A DNA stretch of 51,969 bases from Dysgonamonadaceae bacterium (GTDB lineage Bacteria > Bacteroidota > Bacteroidia > Bacteroidales > Dysgonomonadaceae): NCBI GenBank assembly GCA_031254645.1, contig JAIRUA010000001.1:1-51969 (forward strand), given 5' to 3'. Of this stretch, positions 17,350-24,267 are shown piece after piece. The notes beneath the pieces were generated by a model, which was not told the DNA's origin, ran no database searches, and worked only from the letters and a program-made list of their open reading frames with translations. The translations under genes and the position numbers were made by a program. Positions within the stretch are counted from its first letter, which is position 1; the number at the start of each line of letters is the position of its first letter.

Positions 17350-17619
17350 ATGGCAACAGCAATAAATAAAAGTAGAATTATGAAACGTGCATGGGAAATT
17401 AAACGTGCTGGTAGAGTTGGATTAAGAAAAATCAACTCTTTTAAGTGGGCTTTGGTGGAAGCGTGGAAGGAAGAAAAGGCAAGAATTAAAAAAGTTATCA
17501 CTACCTGTTACTATTCTGTTGTAAATGCAATTGAAAAAACAGTAAAACCAACTTCTTACCAATGGGGCAATATAGATTTGACCAACCATTACGCAACAAA
17601 CGGATATAAAGGCGACTAA
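17350..17619 (+). CDS. Small basic protein of unknown function
   Basis: The 89-residue protein is basic and helical. It begins MATAINKSRIMKRAWEIKRAGRVGLRKINSFKWALVEAWKEEKARIKK; the pattern of a lysine- and tryptophan-rich N-terminal helix pair resembles small proteins I associate with Bacteroidota phages and mobile elements, but I cannot name a family. The C-terminus (SYQWGNIDLTNHYATNGYKGD) is polar. It is the first gene of the rightward transcript from the consensus promoter at 17269-17300, with a leader of about 37 bases, and is followed after 36 bases by the WYL_2-like gene. It is likely expressed early and controlled by the XRE regulator. Confidence 0.7.
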   Translation: MATAINKSRIMKRAWEIKRAGRVGLRKINSFKWALVEAWKEEKARIKKVITTCYYSVVNAIEKTVKPTSYQWGNIDLTNHYATNGYKGD

Positions 17620-17655
17620 TCAAAGATAATAACAACAAATTAAACAAATAAAAAT

Positions 17656-17985
17656 ATGAAATCAACAGTAAATCAATTAGAAGTTCTAAATAGAGCAACA
17701 GCAATGGTAAAAAAAGGGTATGACTTGAATCAGTCATTAAACACTTCAGCAATGATAGAATTATTGCAACTTCAACTGATGAATGGGTGTGCAAAATTTC
17801 TATATCTGAAAAAAGATGGAACTATTAGGCAAGCATACGGTACATTACTTGAAAAAGTTGTTGAAAAAAATATTAATGGATTTGGTTACTCAAAAAAATA
17901 CGATGGGTTACAAGCCTATTATGATGTAGAAGAACAAGCATGGCGTTCTTTTAGATATGAAAACTTAATCACGATTCTAAATTAA
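17656..17985 (+). CDS. WYL_2/DUF2693-like small protein
   Basis: The 109-residue protein has a helical N-terminus (residues 1-45) and then a compact beta domain: AKFLYLKKDGTIRQAYGTLL ... LQAYYDVEEQAWRSFRYENLITIL. The 'K-KDGTIR-A-GTL' and 'Y-D-E--AWRSFR-ENLI-IL' pattern matches the Sm-like/SH3 barrel family WYL_2 (formerly DUF2693) found on Bacteroidota mobile elements. Its role is unknown; nucleic-acid or ligand sensing has been proposed from the fold. It lies second in the rightward transcript and is followed by an AT-rich hairpin that may terminate it. Confidence 0.68.
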   Translation: MKSTVNQLEVLNRATAMVKKGYDLNQSLNTSAMIELLQLQLMNGCAKFLYLKKDGTIRQAYGTLLEKVVEKNINGFGYSKKYDGLQAYYDVEEQAWRSFRYENLITILN

Positions 17986-18004
17986 TACGCAAACAAGGTA
18001 AAAC

Positions 18005-18039
18005 AAGAATATTCACTTTTATAATTAGTGAATATTCTT
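18005..18039 (+). terminator. AT-rich hairpin after the WYL_2-like gene
   Basis: AAGAATATTCACT (18005-18017) and AGTGAATATTCTT (18027-18039) are a perfect 13-bp inverted repeat with a 9-base loop. A half copy of the arm, ATTCACTTTTA, recurs at about 18100-18110, so an operator role for the downstream recombinase gene is an alternative to termination. Confidence 0.5.
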
Positions 18040-18136
18040 TCATAAAATACTGATATTCAACAAACAAATAATTTATTTCAATTTCATCAAAAAATAAACA
18101 TTCACTTTTAGTTATTTACACATAAAACAGAACATT

Positions 18137-18724
18137 ATGGCACTCAAATTTTCAAATACAACATCAGATTATCTCGAATGGAATTCAATGTTAAATTTAA
18201 TCCGTAAATTGTATGATGATAAAAATTACACAATTTCTTTATTAGTTGCTTGTGGTTGTTTTTTCGGATTAAGGATTAGCGACTTATTGAGTTTAACGTG
18301 GAAACAGTTAATCGAATCAGATACTTTTGAAATTATTGAAAAGAAAACTGGTAAAGTGAGGGTAATTAGGATTAACGCCCAACTGCAAAAACATATACAA
18401 TCCTGCCACAATGAGATTAAACCATTGAATGATAGTGTAAAATGTTTCATCAGTCAAAAAAATACAGTTTACTCCATTCAACGCATTAATGTAATCTTGA
18501 AAGAAATAAAAACAAAATACAATCTCAAAATCAATAATATATCTTCACATTCATTCAGAAAAACATTTGGCAGGGCGGTTTATAACAATGCAGGTAATAA
18601 TTCTGAAATGGCATTAGTAAAGTTATCTGAATTGTTCAATCACTCAGATATCCGAACTACACGAAAATATCTGGGATTACGCCAAGAAGAATTATTAGAA
18701 ACTTACGACTTGTTGAAATTTTGA
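18137..18724 (+). CDS. Tyrosine recombinase, catalytic domain only
   Basis: The 195-residue protein contains a complete tyrosine-recombinase catalytic set: Arg46 in GLRISDLLSL, a lysine around 70-73, His138-x-x-Arg141 in HSFRKTF, His169 in LFNHSD and Tyr178 in TTRKYLGL. It lacks the N-terminal core-binding (SAM-like) and arm-binding domains of ordinary integrases. Short recombinases of this size exist, for example FimB/FimE invertases and some phage enzymes, so it need not be a fragment. It has its own start and no frameshift. It could resolve dimers, invert DNA or assist the full-length integrase at the far end of the element. Confidence 0.82.
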   Translation: MALKFSNTTSDYLEWNSMLNLIRKLYDDKNYTISLLVACGCFFGLRISDLLSLTWKQLIESDTFEIIEKKTGKVRVIRINAQLQKHIQSCHNEIKPLNDSVKCFISQKNTVYSIQRINVILKEIKTKYNLKINNISSHSFRKTFGRAVYNNAGNNSEMALVKLSELFNHSDIRTTRKYLGLRQEELLETYDLLKF

Positions 18725-18833
18725 TTTTTATTTTGTAGGTAATATATTTTTCAAGAAATATTATTGTTAAAACAAATGGGATAGAAGTTTTAGAATTTCT
18801 ATCCCATTTGCATTTTCTTAAAAAAACGCTCAT

Positions 18834-20549
18834 CTATCTGACACAGCGAATACTAAATCTTCCAATTCCACTAATACTACCAACAAACGCATTACTATCT
18901 GTAAAGTGCAAATAATATGCGTTTCCCCTACCACTGCGAGTATTACTCCACGCTGCACCTCCGTCCCCTCTGCTATTAATCGCAGGAAAAAAGATTTGAT
19001 TAGGCTCTGTACCAAAGAGACGACCACTTACACCGTTTCTTGTTGTCCAAATGCTACCTGCATTTACAAGAGATTGCAATTCTTCGTTGGTAGGTATTCG
19101 CCAACCTTGTGGGCAAGGGTCATTTTCACGCACCCAACTCCTACCTGTATCACTTCTATTTCCCGCAATTATCTCTCGCCTGTTCCATTGATAGAACATT
19201 CCTGCACTTTCGGGGGTAGCAACAAATGTACCAAATACACCTACATTGCGATTTGCCCAACGAACTCCATTAATCATTACACCTTCACGCATTTGACGTG
19301 CTTCTTCTTCTTGACGTTTTCTTTCCTCTTCTTGCGCCCTTGCTTCCTCTTCTCTTTGGCGTTCTTTGTCCGCTTCTAATTCTAATGCTTGGAGTTCTCG
19401 ATTACGGCGTTCTATTTCAATTTGTTCAAAAGAGGCAACAACAGCAACACAACGCAAAGAATATGCCCTGTTGATAGGAGTTATGGGGCTAACTCTTGCT
19501 CTATCGTCTGATGAAAAACCAAAGCTAATAGCATTACCTGAACCGTATTGCCTATTACTCCAATATAAACCTAATCTACCTACACTTTCTACTCCTCCAT
19601 TAGAATTGCGACTACCTGCTGCAGGGAGAAAAATTTGATTGGGTGCACTTCCAAAAAGACGACCTGAAACACGCTCAAAACTAATCCACTCATTACGAAC
19701 ATTATTAAGCCCATCTAACTCTTCTCTTGTTGGCACACGCCAACCTATGGGGCAGGGGTTATTTGCAGACCCCCAATTGCTCCATTGAAAAAATGTGCCT
19801 GCATCTTCGGGATTGGCTGTAAAAGTCCCAACATCATCAACATTACGAGTAGCCCAAAGTACTCCGTTAATCATTACGCCTTCCTGCTGTCTCATAATAT
19901 TAAATGCACTTTCTAATCGTGGACGGTCTCTTTCCGCCTCTTGTGCCAGTCTGCGATTTTCTATTTCTTGCATGGCAGGTGTACGAACATCTACAACACA
20001 TCGGGCTGCCACATAATGGCTTACAGTTCCATAACGACCAACATTAGATGAGGTAGATGAAAAAGAAAGTGCAACAAAGGTATCGCTATTATCAATTGAA
20101 GAACCACTTACATATAATCCTCTTTGACCTTCAGTTTGTTGATTCACACGATGTCCAACTGCTGGTAGAAAAATTTGATTAGGTGCTGTTCCATATAGAA
20201 TTCCATTCATACCTCCTCGTGTAGTCCATACTTTACGCTCGTCATTAAGCCTTTCAAATTGCTCATCTGTCGGAAGTCGCCACCCTGTGGGGCAAGGGTC
20301 TTGGTTGCCACTTATTTCATTAGTTCTACGTTCAAAAGCTCCAGAACCACTTCTTAAAAATAATCTACCTTTACTTTCGGGAGTTGGGGAAAATGTACCA
20401 GGCTCATCTACATTGCGAGTAGCCCACCTTACACCATTAATTACCACTCCCTCTTCTTGTGTGGTGTTACCTTGTCCATAAGAAGAAGTAGGAATGGAAA
20501 TACCTAATGTTGTGATTAGGCATATTGATAAAAAAGATATTTTCTTCAT
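18834..20549 (-). CDS. Exported protein with three FISUMP domains
   Basis: The 571-residue protein has a signal peptide (MKKISFLSICLITTLGISIPTSSYGQ) and three copies of the 'Fibrobacter succinogenes major paralogous' domain, at roughly residues 33-165, 218-370 and 424-571. Each begins with a GV(V/M)INGV(R/L)WA(T/N)RNV block, has a (D/N)PCP(T/I/Q)GWR(L/V/I)PT block in the middle, and ends in ...RCV. The copies are joined by charged helical linkers (EERKRQEEEARQ). FISUMP proteins are surface or secreted proteins of unknown function in Fibrobacteres and Bacteroidota. It is the last and largest gene of a five-gene minus-strand operon inside the element, so it is cargo, possibly altering the host surface. 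Confidence 0.85.
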   Translation of the reverse strand: MKKISFLSICLITTLGISIPTSSYGQGNTTQEEGVVINGVRWATRNVDEPGTFSPTPESKGRLFLRSGSGAFERRTNEISGNQDPCPTGWRLPTDEQFERLNDERKVWTTRGGMNGILYGTAPNQIFLPAVGHRVNQQTEGQRGLYVSGSSIDNSDTFVALSFSSTSSNVGRYGTVSHYVAARCVVDVRTPAMQEIENRRLAQEAERDRPRLESAFNIMRQQEGVMINGVLWATRNVDDVGTFTANPEDAGTFFQWSNWGSANNPCPIGWRVPTREELDGLNNVRNEWISFERVSGRLFGSAPNQIFLPAAGSRNSNGGVESVGRLGLYWSNRQYGSGNAISFGFSSDDRARVSPITPINRAYSLRCVAVVASFEQIEIERRNRELQALELEADKERQREEEARAQEEERKRQEEEARQMREGVMINGVRWANRNVGVFGTFVATPESAGMFYQWNRREIIAGNRSDTGRSWVRENDPCPQGWRIPTNEELQSLVNAGSIWTTRNGVSGRLFGTEPNQIFFPAINSRGDGGAAWSNTRSGRGNAYYLHFTDSNAFVGSISGIGRFSIRCVR

Positions 20550-20577
20550 AATTTTGTTTTTGTATAATTAGATTGAA

Positions 20578-21072
20578 TCATTCACAACCACACCCATTAA
20601 ATTCCAATGCAGCATTAATGGTAGGAATGAAGTTTTGAGAAATCCCCGACCTTGTAAGAATTGAAAAAGTTTCATCTAAATCACTTGCCGTTTCAATCCA
20701 GCAAGGGTTTCCATTTTTATAAAAAACAAAAACTTTATCCCTAATCATTGCACCAAAAGCATTTTGAGCATCATATTCAAAATATCCCACCGTAATACAA
20801 TTAATTAACTGGGCATTTGAATTGGGGCTATATTGCAAAAGTATTCTTTTAGCTTCATTACCGTGTTTATATGATACCAACTTGGCTGTACTTGGCGAAA
20901 GCATACGGTTTTTGATGAAATCCCAACCTGCATTTATGGTTTCATTGCCCCTAACCAATTCACTTTGTATTTGATTGACATTCTGTCTTGTGTTCTCTCT
21001 ATTGGTGTGAACACAAGCACAGAATATCAATAAATAAAAGAACATTGAAATAACACCTTTAATGTAATACAT
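20578..21072 (-). CDS. Putative lipoprotein of unknown function
   Basis: From the ATG at 21072 the protein is 164 residues. MYYIKGVISMFFYLLIFCAC is a lipoprotein-type signal with the lipid cysteine in FCAC. The mature part (INAGWDFIKNRMLSPSTAKLVSY... CITVGYFEYDAQNAFGAMIRDKVFVFYKNGNPCWIE) looks like a small alpha/beta periplasmic domain. The pattern 'MLSPSTAKLVSY..., YDAQNAFGAMIRD' resembles short lipoproteins found in phage and plasmid cargo, but I cannot assign a family. It ends FNGCGCE. An alternative ATG at 21084 adds four residues. It overlaps the zinc-ribbon gene upstream and precedes the FISUMP gene by 28 bases. Confidence 0.65.
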   Translation of the reverse strand: MYYIKGVISMFFYLLIFCACVHTNRENTRQNVNQIQSELVRGNETINAGWDFIKNRMLSPSTAKLVSYKHGNEAKRILLQYSPNSNAQLINCITVGYFEYDAQNAFGAMIRDKVFVFYKNGNPCWIETASDLDETFSILTRSGISQNFIPTINAALEFNGCGCE

Positions 21073-21214
21073 ATTCTTTTGCAAAATGATGATTACACTT
21101 AGGATTTGAACATTGGTATTTTACAATGCGTACTCCTTTTGTTCTATTATCGGTTGGCGGTGGAATGAATCTTGAATCATTACCACATTTGGGGCATTTT
21201 TCTATTTGATTCAT
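21059..21214 (-). CDS. Small zinc-ribbon protein
   Basis: From the ATG at 21214 the protein is 51 residues: MNQIEKCPKCGNDSRFIP, a spacer of about 20 residues, then YQCSNPKCNHHFAKEYVLH. The CxxC...CxxxxC pattern, with additional histidines, is a zinc ribbon of the rubredoxin-knuckle type, similar to Ogr/Delta-like small phage regulators, though that link is only by shape. It overlaps the start of the downstream lipoprotein gene by 14 bases and follows the 149-residue lipoprotein gene by five bases, so it is inside the cargo operon. An in-frame start at 21253 is possible but lies within the upstream gene. Confidence 0.65.
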   Translation of the reverse strand: MNQIEKCPKCGNDSRFIPPPTDNRTKGVRIVKYQCSNPKCNHHFAKEYVLH

Positions 21215-21219
21215 TGTTC

Positions 21220-21669
21220 TTACTTTCTTGTTAATGTACCGACCTTTGTCCAACCACCTCTAAAAGGAAGATCTCTTTCAAGAGATGCACGACTTGAATT
21301 TGAAGAATCAATAATAATTCGGGTGCTATTGCCTAAATCCAAAGCACGAACAATATCTCCTGTGTAATCCACATTATTTACACCTGGGTCAATACGTTTT
21401 ACAGTTGCATGCCTATCTGAAAAACCGCCATCATTCATAATTACTCTTGCATTAAAACCAGGTGTAAGTCCACTCGCATTAGTAACAATGATTTCTCTCA
21501 GCATATCACCTGAATTCCCATTTGAAAAAAATTTCTCTCCTGAATATGACCAAGTCCCAATCCATGCGGGGGTACTGTTATTACTTCCACCACAAGAAGA
21601 AAAACCAACACTTAAAGTTACCAGTGTAACCAAGCTAAATAAAAATAAATTTGTCTTTTTCATAATCAT
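21220..21669 (-). CDS. Small putative lipoprotein
   Basis: The 149-residue protein starts MIMKKTNLFLFSLVTLVTLSVGFSSCGGS, a clear lipoprotein signal with lipid cysteine at about 26; the ATG at 21663 would serve equally well. The mature domain (PAWIGTWSYSGEKFFSNG... RIIIDSSNSSRASLERDLPFRGGWTKVGTLTRK) begins with a WIGTWSYSG strand typical of lipocalin-like or 'META'-like small barrels. The family is not certain. It is second in the cargo operon, eight bases after the 70-residue gene. Confidence 0.65.
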   Translation of the reverse strand: MIMKKTNLFLFSLVTLVTLSVGFSSCGGSNNSTPAWIGTWSYSGEKFFSNGNSGDMLREIIVTNASGLTPGFNARVIMNDGGFSDRHATVKRIDPGVNNVDYTGDIVRALDLGNSTRIIIDSSNSSRASLERDLPFRGGWTKVGTLTRK

Positions 21670-21676
21670 TTCAAAT

Positions 21677-21889
21677 TTATTTGGTTGAACATTGTTTACA
21701 AGGTGTTGGTTGTGGCACGAATCTTTCGCCCATCTTCAACACAATTGTAGTTTTTACTCTTTCGCACGTTTCAACTTCATAAGCTGAAGTAGCGGGATTT
21801 ACCATATTACAAAATTTGTAATCGGTTTTTGTGCCGTCAGCACTTACTAAAGTGTACCATTGTCCACTTTCTAAATTAAGATTTGCCAT
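21677..21889 (-). CDS. Small hypothetical protein, first gene of the cargo operon
   Basis: The 70-residue protein (MANLNLESGQWYTLVSADGTKTDYKFCNMVN... VLKMGERFVPQPTPCKQCSTK) has no signal peptide and ends with a CKQC motif. Four cysteines (KFCNM, ETCER, CKQC) could bind a metal. I do not recognise the family. It is the 5' gene of the operon reading 21889 to 18834. Its upstream region is the 770-base stretch holding the paired structured elements. A leftward TAACTTTG-type -7 element lies at 22193-22200, which would place both structured elements in its leader. Confidence 0.6.
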   Translation of the reverse strand: MANLNLESGQWYTLVSADGTKTDYKFCNMVNPATSAYEVETCERVKTTIVLKMGERFVPQPTPCKQCSTK

Positions 21890-21964
21890 AGTAATAATGT
21901 ATTACTTTGCTCATCAATCCCCAACTGAACAATTTATAAAATGAAATTTATAAATAAAAAAAGA

Positions 21965-22042
21965 GACATGGGAACTGTTATAGCTTATCCTATTCAGAGG
22001 TTCTGCATACCTATCAAGTGGATAAACAAACAGCCCCATGTC
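21965..22042 (+). repeat. Structured element, copy A
   Basis: A 78-nt segment folds as one long hairpin with internal loops. The outer stem is GACATGGG (21965-21972)/CCCATGTC (22035-22042), continued by CTGTT (21975-21979)/AACAG (22029-22033). The middle stem is TTATCC (21985-21990)/GGATAA (22020-22025). A 7x7 internal loop follows, TATTCAG/ATCAAGT, and an apical AGGT/ACCT stem closes on TCTGCAT. Copy B, in opposite orientation at 22053-22130, keeps the loop sequences while its stem bases change in compensating pairs. I do not recognise it as a known RNA. Confidence 0.7.
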
Positions 22043-22052
22043 CCTATAATAA

Positions 22053-22130
22053 GGACATGGAACACTTGCTTATATCCGACTTGATTGAAATTTTGCAGAT
22101 TTCTGAATACGGATAATGCTATAAATGTTT
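22053..22130 (-). repeat. Structured element, copy B (inverted)
   Basis: Read on the minus strand it has AACATTT/AAGTGTT (one T-G wobble that pairs only in minus-strand RNA), TATCCG/CGGATA, the loop pair TATTCA/AATCAAGT and a GAAAT/ATTTC apical stem closing on CTGCAAA. It shares TATAGC, TTATCC, TATTCAGA, CTGCA, ATCAAGT, GGATA and CCATGTCC with copy A in the same order. GGACATGG at 22053-22060 also pairs with CCATGTCC at 22036-22043 of copy A, across a 9-base loop. Confidence 0.68.
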
Positions 22131-22192
22131 CTTTTATAGCGAAATAATAAATCTGATTACTATCCCAACGCTTTGGGTTAATTAATCCATCA

Positions 22193-22200
22193 CAAAGTTA
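22193..22200 (-). promoter_or_regulatory. Possible leftward -7 element of the cargo operon
   Basis: CAAAGTTA on the plus strand is TAACTTTG leftward, matching TAnnTTTG, but no well-spaced -33 TTTG is visible. A transcript from here would have a leader of about 300 bases containing both structured elements. Confidence 0.35.
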
Positions 22201-22333
22201 CAAATATTTTATCAACCTCCAATGTTTTTTCAAAATGTCATTGTGATTTTGAAAATATGAGTGGGTAACGCTTTGTAAATGTACAAATTAGATACTTTGA
22301 GGGAATTTGTGGGTGTTTTCAAAAGAAAAAGAA

Positions 22334-22415
22334 CGTGTATAGATAGCTGAATACTATCTATATACGCTCATTTTTAGAGTAAATAATTGCTACTTAAATT
22401 GTGTGGCTTACTCTA
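22334..22415. repeat. Two further hairpins upstream of the initiator gene
   Basis: GTATAGATAG and CTATCTATATAC (about 22337-22364) form a long stem with a CTGAATA loop, followed by CTCATTTTT, so it may be a terminator. Next, AGAGTAA (22376-22382) pairs with TTACTCT about 25 bases further on. These, with copies A and B, make the gene-free stretch 21890-22660 almost wholly structured, as expected of a replication origin region. Confidence 0.45.
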
Positions 22416-22524
22416 ACCGCTCTCATAAGTTGAAGAAAAAATAAACTCAACCGTCAAAATAATGTGTAAAATTATTTTGAAATCTAAAATAATATGTATA
22501 TATTTGAGAAAAGCAATAGGCAAA

Positions 22525-22596
22525 GATGTCTTATTCAGATGCGACATAATGTGTCTTAATGAGATGCGACAACATATTGTCCCAAACGATAAGACT
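22525..22596 (+). repeat. Iteron-like repeats at a candidate replication origin
   Basis: TGTCTTATTCAGATGCGACA (22527-22546) and TGTCTTAATGAGATGCGACA (22552-22571) differ at 2 of 20 positions and are spaced 25 bases apart. A degenerate third copy starts TGTC at 22578 and ends GATAAGAC. Each unit begins TGTC and ends GACA. The array stops about 65 bases before an initiator-like gene, the arrangement of iteron-type plasmid origins. Confidence 0.62.
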
Positions 22597-22660
22597 ATAT
22601 CTTGTACTATGCAACTTATAGATAAACCAAAAAATAATTTAAAAAATAAATTTTATAAAG

Positions 22661-23641
22661 ATGAAAAAAAATGAGACCCCGAAGGGCGAAACAACAAACA
22701 AGAATTATTACCAACTATATCCAAGTGTGGTACAAGAGGGATTCAAAAGGACCAGAGAAGTATATGTGATAACTGCCGTATTATCCAATTTGAATTATCA
22801 CAACAAGGAAATGGTATTATTCAATGAGCAAGGAATTGATTATCATTTTAGATGTAGTCAGAGTACTATGTATAATTTCTTAGGAATGACACGGAAAACA
22901 TTTGAGAGAGGAATTAAGGATTTAGAAACCAACGGCTACTTTACTCACATATCTAAGCATAAACCCAAGAGCATCTTTCAGACCTCTTATTTTTTGATGA
23001 CCGAAAAAGGATTGTCATTATTCAATGGAACAAGACAAGAGACTAAAACGATTGAAATTGAGGCTGAAGAGGAAATCACACAACCATTAATAGATAATGT
23101 GCAAACCTTATTGTTACCCATTTCTGAAGAATATTATAATTCAATGAAAGATTTTTATTCTTCGTACATTTCTTGTGAAGAAATAATTATGAACCCATTT
23201 ATTGATGATATTTCAACTGAAGAAATTATTTTTCAACCTAAACCAACTGAGATTATAAATAACAATCCAACTACTGAAAACATTTCAACAGATGAAAATA
23301 ACTTGCCTTCTATTGTTAAAGAAAGAAATCCAATTGTTGATGATATTTCAATCAAACTTATCAACTACTTCAAAGACCTTTCATTTAGAAGTCCATTTAG
23401 CAAGAGTGAATTGAGCAACTACAATGATGATTTAAAAAATATTTTTGAGTACAGTAAATCAGATATTAACAAGGCTTGGCAACAGTGCAAAGATGACAAA
23501 TGGATAAACACTAAGGAAATACGAATAAATTGTGAGCCGTTTCATGAAATCCTAAATCTTGAATTGTACCAAAAACTTAAGTTTGAACATCTTGAAAATG
23601 ATTATCAATGGCTTATGAATGAGTATAAACCAAATGAATAA
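22661..23641 (+). CDS. Replication-initiator-like winged-helix protein
   Basis: The 326-residue protein has an N-terminal winged-helix segment (about residues 15-125): EGFKRTREVYVITAVLSNL, then CSQSTMYNFLGMTRKTFERGIKDLETNGYFTHIS and SYFLMTEKGLSLF. A long acidic, low-complexity linker follows (about 130-235, with repeats of ISTEE/IDDIS), and then a helical C-terminal domain (SFRSPFSKSELSNYNDDLKNIFEYSKSDINKAWQQCKDDKWINTKEIRINCEPFHEIL). That layout resembles plasmid or phage replication initiators and replisome organisers. Three iteron-like repeats lie just upstream. I cannot match it to a named family, and a transcription regulator is the alternative. Confidence 0.6.
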   Translation: MKKNETPKGETTNKNYYQLYPSVVQEGFKRTREVYVITAVLSNLNYHNKEMVLFNEQGIDYHFRCSQSTMYNFLGMTRKTFERGIKDLETNGYFTHISKHKPKSIFQTSYFLMTEKGLSLFNGTRQETKTIEIEAEEEITQPLIDNVQTLLLPISEEYYNSMKDFYSSYISCEEIIMNPFIDDISTEEIIFQPKPTEIINNNPTTENISTDENNLPSIVKERNPIVDDISIKLINYFKDLSFRSPFSKSELSNYNDDLKNIFEYSKSDINKAWQQCKDDKWINTKEIRINCEPFHEILNLELYQKLKFEHLENDYQWLMNEYKPNE

Positions 23642-23665
23642 ATAACAAATGAATTTGGTGTGAAT

Positions 23666-23705
23666 AAAAAAAGTGTATCTCATATTATTGAAATACACTT
23701 TTTTT
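23666..23705. terminator. Bidirectional terminator after the initiator gene
   Basis: AAAAAAAGTGTAT (23666-23678) and ATACACTTTTTTT (23693-23705) form a perfect 13-bp stem with a 14-base loop. It lies between the convergent initiator-like and NUMOD3 genes. Confidence 0.8.
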
Positions 23706-23712
23706 ATTGTCA

Positions 23713-23904
23713 TTATGTAAATGGTCTATTAGGTCGTCTTGACCAAGCATCTTTTAATTTTTTACTTATAAGTTCCTTTGTTTCTTCTGAATGATTCTTA
23801 TTATACATAGGATTTAGAACAGATGATTTAGCTGCAGACATACGCATTTTTGTATTTTCATCGGGGGTGCGATAGGCAGGTGTTTTAGTTGTTGTGTTGC
23901 TCAT
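23713..23904 (-). CDS. Stand-alone NUMOD3-like DNA-binding protein
   Basis: The 63-residue protein is nearly all one or two NUMOD3 motifs: PDENTKMRMSAAKSSVLNPMYNKNHSEETKELISKKLKDAWSRRP. The 'NPMYxKxHSEETKxxIS' core is characteristic of the nuclease-associated modular DNA-binding motif 3, normally the DNA-contact module of GIY-YIG or HNH homing endonucleases. Here no nuclease domain is attached or adjacent, so it is either a decayed homing endonuclease tail or a minimal DNA-binding protein. A perfect 8-bp-arm palindrome lies 29 bases upstream of its start and may be its operator. Confidence 0.75.
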   Translation of the reverse strand: MSNTTTKTPAYRTPDENTKMRMSAAKSSVLNPMYNKNHSEETKELISKKLKDAWSRRPNRPFT

Positions 23905-23932
23905 ACAATATTATTTTTTGAAATTTATTTTG

Positions 23933-23952
23933 AATAGGTCTATTGACCTATT
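23933..23952. promoter_or_regulatory. Operator-like palindrome upstream of the NUMOD3 gene
   Basis: AATAGGTC-TATT-GACCTATT is a perfect inverted repeat with 8-base arms. A half site with the same word, ATAGGTCAATAG, lies at 24050-24061. The rest of the gene-free stretch 23905-24267 is AT-rich and holds the promoter of the next gene. Confidence 0.55.
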
Positions 23953-24166
23953 TAGATATAAATAGTTTAGTGAATGGTTTTTTATGATTTTAAAATTTTT
24001 ATTTTTTTGTAATTCATGAAATGTTTGAATAAGTAACAATTACTTCAATATAGGTCAATAGCTGAAAAATTGGTGTTTTAGTGAGTGGATACACAGTTAT
24101 GGACGGCAATAGTTAAATAAAAATGTTAAATCTCACGCAAAAAGCAAAAATAACTTAATAATAATT

Positions 24167-24196
24167 TTGATATGTGAAATATTATTTATATCTTTG
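24167..24196 (+). promoter_or_regulatory. Promoter of the excisionase-like gene
   Basis: TTTG at 24167-24170, an 18-base spacer, then TATCTTTG at 24189-24196 is a near-perfect Bacteroidota promoter. It lies 71 bases before the ATG at 24268. Confidence 0.7.
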
Positions 24197-24267
24197 TAGT
24201 AGATAACCAAAGTGGTTATTCAACACTAATAATAATGGTGTTTTTTATTTATTAAAATTTCGTGCGA

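Noticed and set aside
22462..22674. 70-codon plus-strand frame before the initiator gene
   Set aside because: It runs through the iteron-like repeats, overlaps the initiator start and has no recognisable protein features.
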